Shown here one piece after another: positions 48,661-60,338 of a stretch of DNA of 64,000 nt. Every line of letters starts with the position of its first letter. Position 1 is the stretch's first letter. Source of the stretch: Carex sylvatica (Eukaryota; Streptophyta; Magnoliopsida; Poales; Cyperaceae); assembly GCA_964058845.1 (NCBI GenBank), contig CAXKVR010000159.1, positions 105,670 through 169,669 on the forward strand. Reading direction: 5' to 3'. The translations under genes were made by a program, and so were the position numbers. A model generated the notes under the pieces. It searched no databases. It was not told the DNA's origin and saw only the letters and a program-made list of their open reading frames with translations.

Positions 48661-49056
48661 CCTATATATATATATAGGGATAGATCATTTCTCCCAAACA
48701 GAAAATGTGTTGATTGACAGGGATGTATCTCGTACACTAATTTTCTAATTAAACTTAAAATACGGAGATTCAAAGAGTGTACAGTAAGATACATTGGATA
48801 GGGTCTAATCTTAGATTAGGAATAAAGAAAGACAAACATGAGAAATTGAGGGGATATATGTGTAATAGTTAGAAAGCAATTATTCTCTTGCCCTATGCTG
48901 GAAAGCAACTCATAGCTGGTAAAATATTTTATATACATATATACATATATACATATAATAAATTGAACACCTACATTATATTTATGAATATAAATTGAGT
49001 TTGCACATCATATTTCATAATATAATTTTGTGAAATAAAAAAAGATTAGAGGATAC

Positions 49057-49295
49057 CTCGACACGCGTAGAAAGGGAAAGGCACAAAATGCAGATATGTC
49101 AGAAGAAATCTTATCCTAGGTTCCTGTTATGGAGATCAATTTAATTAATCAACAACAACTGTATAACATATGTATTATCAGTCAAGTAATTAAAAAAAAA
49201 TAGTAATATACCTTTGTGCAGATAAAGACAGGGAGAGGCTCAAGTACTCAACTGAAAATCAAAGGTTTACTAGTGACGACTTTCGTACTAGATTG
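49057..49295 (-). other. Putative NLR leader exons A and B, module 8 (one site lost)
   Basis: Exon B 49057-49115 has good sites (CCTAG acceptor, CGAG|GTATCC donor). For exon A (donor after 49212) the usual CCAG acceptor reads CCAA. Confidence 0.3.
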
Positions 49296-49680
49296 GCAAA
49301 GGAGAGGAAATTCGGCATTAGATTCCAAATTTTGTAGCAAAATAAAAAAAAAATAATAATAAAGCCTAAAATCAGGATTGAGCCTAATATCATGACTTAC
49401 ATCATCTTTATAGATAGGCTGTGTAAGAAAGGTGAAGTTGAGAAGACAATGGATTTTGTAGATATCAATGGTCAGCTGCCTAACGTAACTATACATGGGC
49501 AATGGAAGAAAGGTTTACCTCAACAGGCATTGGATTTTCAAGAAGTCATTATTTTCAAGGGACAGGAGCCTAATTAAAGGGTATGAGACTAATATGGTGT
49601 CCTATAACTCTCTTATACTTGGCTTGTGCAAGACAGGTTAAATTTCCTGACCTAACAAGCCTAGGTCACGATAAATTGAG
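49215..49680 (+). pseudogene. PPR gene relic, module 8
   Basis: The plus-strand frame 49392-49577 reads MTYIIFIDRLCKKGEVEKT, then IHGQWKKGLPQQALDFQEV and FKGQEPN: two PPR motifs with the same insertion as module 3. Upstream codons are interrupted. Relic. Confidence 0.55.
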
Positions 49681-49744
49681 CATGTACATCTGATTTAAGA
49701 ATATAGTTTGAAAAACCTAGAGAGAGGTGACAGGAGCCACTTAC

Positions 49745-49852
49745 CCGGTACTGTTGCTCTTTGTAGACAGGAGGTTCGTTCTGATGCACTCGACAGGAGA
49801 AGAGAAAGGAAGAAGAGGGTAACAAAGGGAATGGGGAGGAAGTATATATATA
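49745..49852 (-). promoter_or_regulatory. TATA promoter and first leader exon, copy 4
   Basis: Minus strand TATATATATA at 49843-49852, CT-rich leader without ATG, donor ACCGG|GTAAGT after 49745. It lies 5.6 kb before the NLR-3 ATG and is nearly the same as 13292-13399. Confidence 0.55.
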
Positions 49853-49859
49853 GGGGTAG

Positions 49860-50913
49860 ATTGACACAGTTTTTTAGCAAAGTGATGAGATACTTTGGAT
49901 GAGGTTTAAATTTAGAAATAAAGGAAGACTAACACATGAGGAATTGAGGATAGTAACAGCTGGAAAACACTTATTCTCTTATCCTTTGTTGGTAGCAATT
50001 TTGCTAGTCCTTTGCAAAACGTACATGGTGACAGATTTGCTGGCTTTGAAGTAAATACAAACATGATAGCAATTTTGTCATTATCTTCATGAATAAAGCA
50101 AATACAGACAAATATTCAGTCCATACAAAACAACAATTATGCATGCTATAATATATAATTAAAACGATATAACGAAAAGAAATAACTAACATCTCGATCA
50201 TCTGCATTTGAGCCCAATTGAAATTGTTACACATATAACAGGAGTAACATATATAATTATATAACAATTAATTCAACGGATCCAGATTGGAATTTCTGCA
50301 TCTTATGGTCTTAAACAACTCCTAATTGAGCCCGATTAGTATAAGTTATTAATGAAAATTTCAATATATGTAACAATATAATTTTAACAAAAATAATATG
50401 TACATTATTCATAGTATAAATAAGAAAACTCCAGACCCAAAAGCAATTATAATCTATAACATCTACTAATTAATTATATCAATAATTATAACAAATTTTA
50501 ATTATTTTGATGCAGAAATTACACAGTTTGATGTGGCAACATTGATCCGATTCATTCTATTTTTTAAAGAAAAAGTTTTTTTTTTTTTTCAAAGGTTTTA
50601 TTTTTTAATATCTAAATAAAAAAATTTGTATTTAATCCTGACACGTCATCACGCATTTTTTTCATCTCTCGTTTTTCTTTCACTTATTGGGCTACAGTCG
50701 GAACAGGTAACCTTTTCTTTTTCTTTTTCTCTGTCTGAAATCTCAAAGAATTCGATAGATCTTAATTTTTTTGTAATATGTCTCGACTACCTTTATCTTT
50801 TCCCGATGCACAACTAACTTGGTGCTTATAAGATCAATTGTCATGAATCATGATTGATTGGTAATTAAATTGCATGGTCATGATTGGTTGCAATGTGTCC
50901 ATTTAAAAACAAG
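49860..50913. other. Spacer with two repeat blocks, no gene seen
   Basis: 50118-50340 is the third copy of the block at 13610 and 26620. 50395-50820 is matched by about 54700-55030. No ORF of note. Confidence 0.5.
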
Positions 50914-50921
50914 ACTATATA

Positions 50922-51676
50922 TAGAGGTTGGCTTTTACCCGCCCGGGTCGGACCCGACCCGTACCCGCCCGTGCCCGTTACCCGGGTTACCCGTGCCCGA
51001 GCCCGGGTATGGGTCGGGTAAACGGGTAGACGGGTACGGGTAAAAAACGGGTAGGGTACGATTTTTTGGTTCAAAACCCGACCAAACCCGGTCCGATTTA
51101 AGTCCGACCCGACCCGACCCGACCCGACCAACCCGACCCGGACCCGGACCCGACCCCGACCCGACCCGACCTGACCCGTACCCGACCCCGTACCCGACCC
51201 CGTACCCGACCCGTACCCGTTAAAAAATTCAAAAAAATTCAAAAAAATTCAAAAAAATTCAAAAAAATTCAAAAAAATTCAAAAAAATTCAAAAAAAATT
51301 CAAAAAAATTCAGAAAAAATTCAAAAAAATTCGAAAAAATTCAAATTTTTTTGAAATTTCGAATTTGCCGCCTAAAAAAAAAAAAAAAAAAAAAAAAACA
51401 GAAAAAACCAGAAAAAACCAGAAAAAAAAAAAAAAAAAAAAACCGGACCGGACCGGGTACCCGACCCGGACCGGGTACCATACCCGGACCGCCCTACCCG
51501 TGCCGGGTACCACGGGCATGGGTAAAACTCGGGTCGGGTACGGTTTTTGAAAATTATACCCGAGTATACCCGCCCCGAGATACCCGTTTACCCGACCTAC
51601 CCGTACCCGACCAAACCCGTGGCCCGACCCCGGATAAACCCGGTCCGCCCGAGCCCGGCCCGAGTTTAAATCACTA
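50922..51676. mobile_element. Non-autonomous hAT-like element, 755 bp, CCCGAC-rich
   Basis: Flanked by the 8-bp duplication ACTATATA (50914-50921 and 51677-51684). The ends are TAGAGGTTGG... and ...AATCACTA, so both read TAG inwards. The interior has many ACCCG/CCCGAC words in both orientations, typical of hAT subterminal repeats, around an ATTCAAAAAA decamer array (51223-51350) and two poly-A runs. There is no transposase; the long frames across it are low-complexity. Confidence 0.8.
51223..51350. repeat. ATTCAAAAAA decamer array
   Basis: About twelve tandem units of ATTCAAAAAA with small length changes, inside the hAT-like element. Confidence 0.9.
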
Positions 51677-51684
51677 ACTATATA

Positions 51685-52124
51685 TATGTAAAAATATGAT
51701 AGAACATCTTTTTCAAAAAAGAAATTATATGTGATGGAACGTAGTCATAATTGGTTGCTATTTAAATTTAAGGAGGATTAAGTGATTACTTAATTTAACT
51801 CCTTTTATTTTTTACTTCATTTAGACATAAATTAATTTATTAAAAAAGTAAGATGTTGAAAAAGACTTATCTGATTTGTCATCGTTCCAAATAATATATT
51901 TTTTCCTTTGTAAAGGTGATAAAAATCACAGTGCAAAATTATGACAAGTTCACTTTCCCAATCTGGCAAATTGGACGAGAAGAACGAAGACGGTGTTTAA
52001 TGGATACCCAAGTGATAGTTTCGGGAAAATTATTGGAGTACAACAGAGACTAGATGAGGCACTTTATGTTTTTGAAGAACAAGGCTAATAAACCTTTCTA
52101 CCAGGAAAGAACACAGCAACATGA
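51685..52124. other. Spacer between two hAT-like elements
   Basis: AT-rich, no gene or repeat seen. Confidence 0.5.
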
Positions 52125-52132
52125 TCAAGTAG

Positions 52133-52541
52133 TAGTGTGGAAAAAACGTGATGTGCCGTGCCGTGATCAAAATTATGAGGGATGGTCACGGCACGACTTA
52201 GTCACGGCACGCGAGTCACGCCGTGACTCGCGTGCCGTGACTAAGTCGTGCCGTGACCAAGTCGTGCCGTGATCAAGTCGTGCCGTGACCAAATCGGTGC
52301 TCCTAGTTTCTTACCTTGTCCCATTCCCTGCCGTGCCGTGTTTCGTGCCGTGTCGTGCCGTGACGAAGGTAATTTTCGTGCCGTGCCGTGCCGTGTCTTC
52401 TTTGCTAACAATTGGTCACAGCACGCGAATGGTCACGGCACGGAACACGCGAGGCACGGCACGTATCTGACATCCGTGCCGTGCCGGAACCGTACCATTC
52501 CGTGATGAAACCGGCTCCGGCGTGCCATTTTTCTCACTCTA
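52133..52541. mobile_element. Non-autonomous hAT-like element, 409 bp, with large palindrome
   Basis: Flanked by TCAAGTAG (52125-52132) and TCGAGTAG (52542-52549), a target duplication matching in 7 of 8 bases. The ends are TAGTGTGGAAAAAA and, inverted, TAGAGTGAGAAAAA. The body is built of CCGTG/CACGG words and has no transposase. A perfect inverted repeat lies at 52183-52259. Confidence 0.75.
52183..52259. repeat. 77-bp palindrome
   Basis: Two perfect 38-base arms (52183-52220 and 52222-52259) around a single C. Such a palindrome can extrude as a cruciform and is hard to amplify or clone. Confidence 0.93.
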
Positions 52542-52549
52542 TCGAGTAG

Positions 52550-55500
52550 ATAACTACAGTACCAAGCAACAGCATGGTTAAGATAACTTTTAATTCCTAG
52601 CTTTAATTTAATGTTTAGTATGTGTTTTACCTGATGTTTTTAGTTTACTATTTCTTCTTTCTAAGAATGTAATAGAACCAATTTAAATTGAATTAAAATA
52701 GGCCTACGGATTTCTCATAAAAAAAATAAAATAAAAAATAAGCAGAGTGCAAACTATATATAAGCATAGATCATCTCTCCCAAACCGAAAAGGTTGATTG
52801 ACAGTGTTTTCACAATAATACTTAATAATTTGCCATTTATAAATAATCTTATCTACATCATTCGAAACAGCTAATGTATCCGGTACACTAATTTTCTGAT
52901 TAAACTAAAACTACTGATATTCAAGGAGTGTGTGCAAAGTAAGATATATACTTTGGATAGTCTCTAAGATTAGCAATAAAGAAAGAACAACATGAGGAAT
53001 TGAGAATACATATTTAACTATAGAAAGCAATTATTCTCTTGTCCTTTATTGGTAGCAATTTTACTTGACCTTTGCATGTTACTCCTAGCACTTTTAGACA
53101 CTGGCTTGTTACAACTTCCTCTTTTACTAAGAAATCATCTACATCTATTACATCCGCCTTTCAAAAACTATGAGACAGTTTCTAAAACTTACAAAATGTT
53201 AATGATGTTTGGAGAAAATACTTAAGCTTTAGATATTGCATGAAATTAACTGAGGCTGAATTAATTAAAAACATGAATATATAATTAGATTTTTTATCAT
53301 ATTATTAAACTTTTTTCCAATAAATATATTTTCGCTCGTATATCATTTAAAAAACAACAATCTTTTGTGCAGACGCCATATTCTGACCAAAGAAGTACGA
53401 ACAATTTCTGATTTGTTCTACCAGATATTGGTGCCGGTTTTTGAAGTTTAGAAAAGTAGATATTAACAAATTTTGGACCAAAGGTCCAGACCCAATTTCA
53501 GTTCAAACCATCCCGTTCCCCTTTCAAAAGAACAGCTCAAACTAATTTTCGGTCGATTTTAAAACTTTCTTCCATACGAATACTGCAATGACAGTATAAT
53601 TTATATATTTGTTTTTCAGATTTCACTGAAATATATATAAATATATATTAAAATTAAATTATATTTAACATTTTCTTTAGCAGAATCATGCAGTAAATAT
53701 TTTTTTCTCAAATACTAAAGATATGTACAATGAAAAATAATATAATATAATACTAAGTGAAATGTAAATTAATATCTGCATAAGAATGCGAAAAGTGTTA
53801 TATTATTTTAAGATTTTTTGTAACGTCTCAGACATTGAACGCCATTTGTTGAAATACATCTGGATTCATGAGAAGAGAACAAAAATAATCAACCCTTTTT
53901 TTTATTCAAATATAATATTTAATTTGTTAAAAATAATTCAAGCCCATATATATATAAAACACTATGCGGGTCATAATGGCTTTTTGCTTTAACTAATTTC
54001 ATCTTTTTTTTAGGTGATTTTTACTCTTTTTTACAAACTTGCGCTTATTTTGGAGAAGTGAACCACTTTTTTTTTTTGGAAAAAGGAACAAAGTTTAGTG
54101 ACTTGGAGATGAATCATTTCACGGGGATTGTTCTTTCTTTTCTCTTTTGTTCAAATAAACATTTTCACTTAGTAGTAATCTTGCAAAAGAAAAAGATATT
54201 ATTAAAAGCAGTGTATGTCCTTCATTGGAATGATAAATGCAATTGCCAAGATCATGATTCACTGGGTATTTCCATTATGAAGGCCTCTACAAAGAAAGAA
54301 AGAAAGAAAGAATGAAATGTGGGATTTGTTAGAAATGCTTCTTGCCCCTAATTACTTTGTTATCTATTCAATTATATATTATTCGCTGTCTACAACTACA
54401 AGTGATAAAGTTGCATTTATGAAAATTATGGACTGCGTGGATATATGACTGCATTTATGAAAGTTGCATTTATGAAAATTATTCGCTGTCTACAGCTACA
54501 TTCTTATCGCCATCCATAATTGGAGGGTATGTGTATGTGCACGTGCATGACAAGAGGGAAAAAAAATTGCATTTAGATTCTAACCACTTGATCACAGTAC
54601 TTGCCCACTTTCCTCAATGTCGCTCCCATGATCAAGAATTGTCATATGTTTCATTATAACTGTATATTATTCAAGTAACATGACAAATTAAAGTAAAGTA
54701 AATAAGAAAAATAATATGTACATTATTCATAGTATAAAAGTTTTTTATATTTTTTTTATTTTTTTCAGAAGTTTTAATTTATAATATTCTCTACAAAAAT
54801 AATTATGTATAATTGATCATGACACGTCGTCACACATTTCTTTCATCCCTCATTTCTTTTTTTATCATCGCAAGTTTTGAAGACCCAGAAGATAACTTGT
54901 GGGGTTACAGTCGCGGGACAACTAACCTTTTTTTCTGTCTGAAATCGCAAAGAATTCGGTAGATCTTAACTTTTTTTTGTATTATGAGTCAAGTAATTTT
55001 ATCATTTCCCTATGTACAACTTAATTGTTGCTTACAGATACAAAAAAGATTGTTCTAATTCGGCATGTTGGATTATTAGCCAGCTAGATTTTAATTTTGA
55101 TTAATTATGTACTGTACGTAGTTTCTGAATATTTTGTAATCTGTATATGCAAAGTTTTTATTTATTTTGAATTAGGTGCCACTGGTATGGATGTGAATTC
55201 TTGTGACGAGTCAAGATTAATTGTCAACATGTTGAGTTAGATTGGTTTTAAAAAAATAGTGTGAAATTTTAAGTATTAACTTGATAATTTAGATTTTAAT
55301 ATGTATGATATTTAAACACTAACATAATATTTACTAATTTTTTGGTTCATTTGATATGTTTGGTTTATTTGGTTTTTAATTGTCAAAACTGAACATTAAA
55401 TTGAAAATCAAACCATCACTACAATTTTCAAAATGAATAGACTTGAATTGAACAATGAAACCATTATATCTGAACAAAAATTAATTTGGTTTAAATAAAA

Positions 55501-55770
55501 AAAGTGAACCATTAATTGGGACACCCCTAGCTAATTAATTGTATGTCTTCTCATTTAATATTTAATATTTTTTTAACTTGGACTATTTGGGTGTCTCGTA
55601 AGAAATTTTTTTAAACTTGGACTATTTTGTTTGGCTTCGCCTTGAACATAAAATTATTTATTGAAGAAATGATTTTATTTTTGAATTGATTCAAATATTA
55701 TCAAATATAATGGGAACTTCTCAAAGAATAAATGAAACTTCCAAAAGATATGCAATAAGATAATTGGCAA
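52550..55770. other. AT-rich spacer with dispersed repeats, no gene seen
   Basis: 52740-53050 resembles the spacer near 11770-12000 and 48680-48900. 53880-54240 is a copy of 23870-24200. 54700-55030 is a copy of 50395-50820. A short AAAG run sits at 54292-54312. No gene is supported. Confidence 0.5.
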
Positions 55771-56330
55771 CATATTTGGGTTTGGGTTTATTGTCAACAG
55801 ATTAATTGGACAATTTTCGGCATTTGAAACATGATCTATTTTTTATGCACAATATACCCATGAAAATTGATGAAATATCAAGTACCTTGAATTTATGCAC
55901 AAGTCATTTAAATTTGAAAAGGTCCGAATTTGACAACATTTGATTAAATATTAAATAACATTCAAATTCATGAAATTGATGCACATTCGATCTAGAAGGC
56001 TAACAGCATGTCTCTAAATTTTTCTCAATATTTAAAAATCTTTTTGAGTTTATTTGAAAAAGAGTTATCAGTGAATACCGACCCTTCACATTTTAGGCTT
56101 TTTCATTTAAACAAAAATGTTACAAAATAGGTCATTAAATCGTGACCAAAATCATACTAATTTCAGTAATCAGGCCATCAGATCATGTTTATTTCAGCCA
56201 TTGTTGCAGATAACGATCTCTTAATTCGAAACGAATTGAAAGAAATTCCTTACTGGAGAGTGTACCAAGTATTTGGTAATAGATTAGTAGTGCTCAAATG
56301 TTACAGGTTCATTATTTGGCACTTCTGTGA
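55770..56330. repeat. Diverged fragment of the small-gene/NLR unit
   Basis: Resembles 2770-3300 and 30700-31260 (second intron of the small gene): shared words such as CAACAGATTAATTGGACAAT and TCTAGAAGGCTAACA. It lacks coding parts, so it looks like the remnant of a further unit between units 3 and 4. Confidence 0.6.
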
Positions 56331-56803
56331 AATCAAATGCTAGTGCAGCTAGTGCATGACTGTTATTTTCACCTCTACACAGATTTATTAAGTAATGACT
56401 GAAGCTAACAAACGATGTGTAAAATAGAAATACGATGATGAAATAACTTAATCCTTCTTAAATTTAAGTAGCAACTAAACGTGGCCTAAGTAAATAAACA
56501 TGAAAAACACCTACAATTGAGGACTTGCATTTATCTTTTCTATCAGATTTGTGAACGAATGGAAGGACACATATGGTGTGACAACAACCTGTGTCTATAC
56601 CAGCAGCAGCAGATTTTGCCTGTAGTCTGGCCTAACTGATCTGCTACAGATGGCTCTGCCATGTGGGTTCGACCACCCTCGCCTTCAAAGGATGATAAAT
56701 TGATAGTCACGTCAAAAACCCGCTACCAGAGAAGTGTATGATGATTGAGTTTTTGACTTCCGAAATTTATATTCGGTAGGATTTTGTCAGTTTTGGTATT
56801 TTT
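56331..56803. other. Region upstream of duplication copy B
   Basis: Mixed sequence; 56570-56780 is less AT-rich than its neighbours and includes CAGCAGCAGCAG. It borders the small-gene promoter and may be part of it. The matching region of copy A lies outside the window. Confidence 0.4.
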
Positions 56804-57270
56804 GATTTGATGGTTGTTGTAGTTGGACAGTAAATTTGATTATGCGACAATTGTGGAAATAATGTAAAGTCAGAGGGCCTCTAATTAAGTTAGCTAAATT
56901 GTATGACAAAACAAGAAGAAATTATGATTTCATATAAGCGGAGTATGAAAACTTGTCTTGCTATTGCTAAACTCTCTCTTTTTATTTACCAACTTATGAT
57001 CGATCCGATGCTCTTCAGATGCTAGGATTAAATTCAGTTTGGTTTGAACCGCTTGATGTGCTTTAAGATTTGTGCCAATCAAGCTGGAAACATATCACCT
57101 AAGGTAATCTAATATTTATGTTTAGATCCGGATCGTCAGAACAGAATCTGCACAATTATTAAAGGGATCGGATTTTGATCGTACAGTCATGATCTAAAGT
57201 GGAATTATTATGTTACCCCAGAGGATATGATCTAAAGTGGAATTAGTTGTATCAAGAGGTGAGGTTTAAT

Positions 57271-57305
57271 TGGGCCTGCTGGCGATTATTTTGGGCCTAA
57301 GCCCA
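57271..57305 (+). promoter_or_regulatory. Site II (TGGGCY) cluster, copy B
   Basis: Same three motifs as at 468-502, before the small-gene copy at 57390. Confidence 0.45.
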
Positions 57306-57389
57306 ATAAAACAAAATTATTCTTTTCCAAGCTGAGAACTTGGATTATGCTTGTCGCTTCTCTCTCTCTCTCTCTCGCATTTTGTGAGC

Positions 57390-60338
57390 ATGGGGAAGGA
57401 GGAGTTGATGTCGTCAGCGCCATGGCGTGGAGTCGACGACGACGAATCCGACATATTCGAGGATGCAAAGATGAAGATCACCAGGCAACCCGGATCCGAC
57501 CCCACCTTGCACGTGCCCGCTAAGAAATCCGCAAAGAAATCGGGTTCGGGTTTTCGACCCTGAACTTCGCTACAGTTTCCAGCGCAATATGCAGGTATAT
57601 CCATCCACTACAATTTATTACCGTTTTGACCTCCTGAAACTTGTAATTTGTGTAAATATCCCCTTAATATTTGGAGGTAAATGGAGGGAATTGGGAGAGC
57701 ATGGCCCTGCTATTTTCATATTCAGTACCAGTACAATGCCATTACTCATTTACTGGCATTTATTTGTGGGAGAATTTCATATATCCCCCTCAAAAATCTT
57801 GAAATTATGGTATTTCTCCCTCTAAAATTCTTAATTCAATTCTTGCATGAACACTTTCACACATACATTGTTAAAAAGCTAATTTTGTTTTGGACTACAA
57901 TTTTACAAATTGTTGTTTTTTACAAACTGGTATCTGACATATTAGGATTTAGTCATTTTTTCTTTAATTTGTTATAGTCTGAAAAAAAACTATAAGTGGA
58001 TTTTTTTTTTTTTCAAATAATAGACCTGCTTAAATATTTCTGGCAACATCTTGGTGTGATTATTTCCAGGTATATAGATATTAATGTAACAAATTGTACC
58101 TCTTAGAGCCTGATGAAATGTACCAAACACTAAAATGGATTTTTGTCTCCCTCATTAAGGATAAGCAAGTACCAAACACTAAAATATAACAGTAATCTTG
58201 AATTAAGCGATATGAACTAGAAAGAAAAGATGAGCAAGCTATGAAGATGGAATTCTTTAATTTGAGCATATTTGAGCATTAATTTCATGTATGGGATTGC
58301 ACATAAGAAATTATTGGTACCAGCAGTGCAGTGTGAGAAAACTAAATGCAATAGAGACAATTCCACTGTGTAGTGTCCTTTCATCAAACTTTTAGTCTGA
58401 TTCGTATACTCCTTTTCAAAATCAATACCAGCGGTGCAGTGTCCTTTCTTATGTTCTGACATAGTTTCAAGGATGAGTGGCTTTTTTTTATAGATATCGG
58501 GCTTGGATCTCGCAATGTTTTCTAAAAGTTCCACTCTTTATGCATTGTCCTTGTTTAAACATTGTTCTTAATTTGTTGCACTTTATAGCACCGGTACTGA
58601 TTAGTATTAGTGCAATTCGTGCTTTCTGGTTCACAATCTGTGAAGGATCAAATTGTGAAATCTAAAATATAGTAAGTTACTTTCTGTACGTTTATGTGAT
58701 CTGATGTTGTCCAGAGGAACTGCACTGGAAATCTTTAATTAAAAAACTGCTAAGAAAAAAAATAGGCATGGACTTGGCTTGGGCTGAGAAAGGAAATATG
58801 TTATCAATAACAAGAGATACTGATAAACAAGCTTTAAAAAATTGAAAATAGAAGCAAGAATCACAGCAATTGAGATCGTAAAAAGAAAAATTAAGAAGAT
58901 ATATGGATATCCGCTCTACTACCAAGAAAAACATAGTTGACCTTGAAAAACCAAGCAAAAAAACCAACGAGGACATGGAACTTAGAAATGTGGACGGGTG
59001 GGAGGGAGGGAGACAGAGACAGAGAGTCTAGTTCGTTCAATAGAAGGAAGGAGAATGAGGGAGGTATCCTTAGTTGACGGCAAAATTTTAATCTAACTGA
59101 AGGCAATGGCACGAAACATAACATTCAACAATGGCACAAAAATAAAGGGGAAAGGGTAAAATGGGTAATTTATTTATTTAAAATAAGTTTTATTAGAAAA
59201 ATCAGTAAATTGGGTAAATTTGTGAGTTCTTGAACTTAAGAAGGGTAAATATGATATAATGAATTTTAGAGGGGGAAATACATAATTTCAAGGTTTTTAG
59301 GGGGATACATGAAATTCCCTCTTTATTTATTATTGATTTTTTTTGTTTAATTTATGGTTTGTTGTGGCCTTTTATTTGGTTACTGGTACACTAACTGGTG
59401 ATGTTTTGTGGAAAGCAGTTCTGGGACGGGTTTTTGCTGTGGATACGCTGGTGAAGCCCCTGGCACCTGTCATGGCATATAATGTTTCCCGCAACATCAA
59501 CTTGTTCTTGCGCATTGGTATCTCTTTGTAATTCTAAGATTGGTTTCAATTGGTTTGTAAATTTACCGACCTGAAAATGAATTGACAGCAGATTTGGTTT
59601 GGTTTATCGACAACAGATTAATTGGACAATTCTTGCAATTATCTAAAATGATTTGTAATTTTGAAATCCAGTAATTGAAATATAATCTATACTTTTTGCA
59701 CACCATGCACATGAAAAATGATGAAATCTGATGCAAGTATCACCATTTGTCAAATGACTTGACAACATTTGATTTAATGCCAAATAACATTCAAATTCAT
59801 GAAGATTGAATTGAAAAAGAGTTGCCAACATTTGATTTAATGCACAAACCAGTCTAGAAGGCTAACAACATGTCTCTAAATTTTTTCAATATAGAAAAAT
59901 CTTTTTGAGTTGAATTGAAAAGGAGTAGCAAATTTAAGCTATTGTTAGTGGATATAAACCCTTCACATTTTCGTGAAAATTATACAAATTTGAGTAATCA
60001 GGCTGTTAGGTAATTGTTGCAGATCAACGATCTCTAAATTTGAGGAATTCTTTACTGGAAAGTGTGTCGAGTATTTGATAATAGATTAGTATGCTTAAAT
60101 GTTATTGGTATTGTTATTATACTTCACATTGTTGAGAGATACATGTGAATACATACTTGAATTTGTATACTTTATGTAAGGGAGGAATTATCTCTTCCAA
60201 CTTATAACAAATGTATTGTGTGGCATTTTTTTAATTAAGCTGTTGTGAAATTTACATTTCTCAGGTGAGGAGGGAATTGCAAATGCGCAGAAATCACTGG
60301 GGTTCGGTCAAGAAGATCGGGATCGTGGGGTCGGTTAG
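57390..60338 (+). pseudogene. Small three-exon plant gene, frameshifted (copy B)
   Basis: Exon blocks 57390-57594, 59419-59517 and 60265-60338 with the same splice sites as copy A. Both lesions seen in copy A are present: the frame slip in exon 1 before DPELRYS and the missing C in exon 2 (TTCTGG). The shortened exon-2 end is shared too. The breaks therefore came before the duplication, or were spread by conversion. Plus strand, convergent with NLR-4. Confidence 0.6.

Noticed and set aside
51310..51677. Frames of up to 108 codons in the GC-rich island
   Set aside because: Low-complexity translation of CCCGAC and poly-A repeats in a transposon.
52054..52505. Frames of 61-78 codons
   Set aside because: Made by CCGTG repeats of the second hAT-like element.
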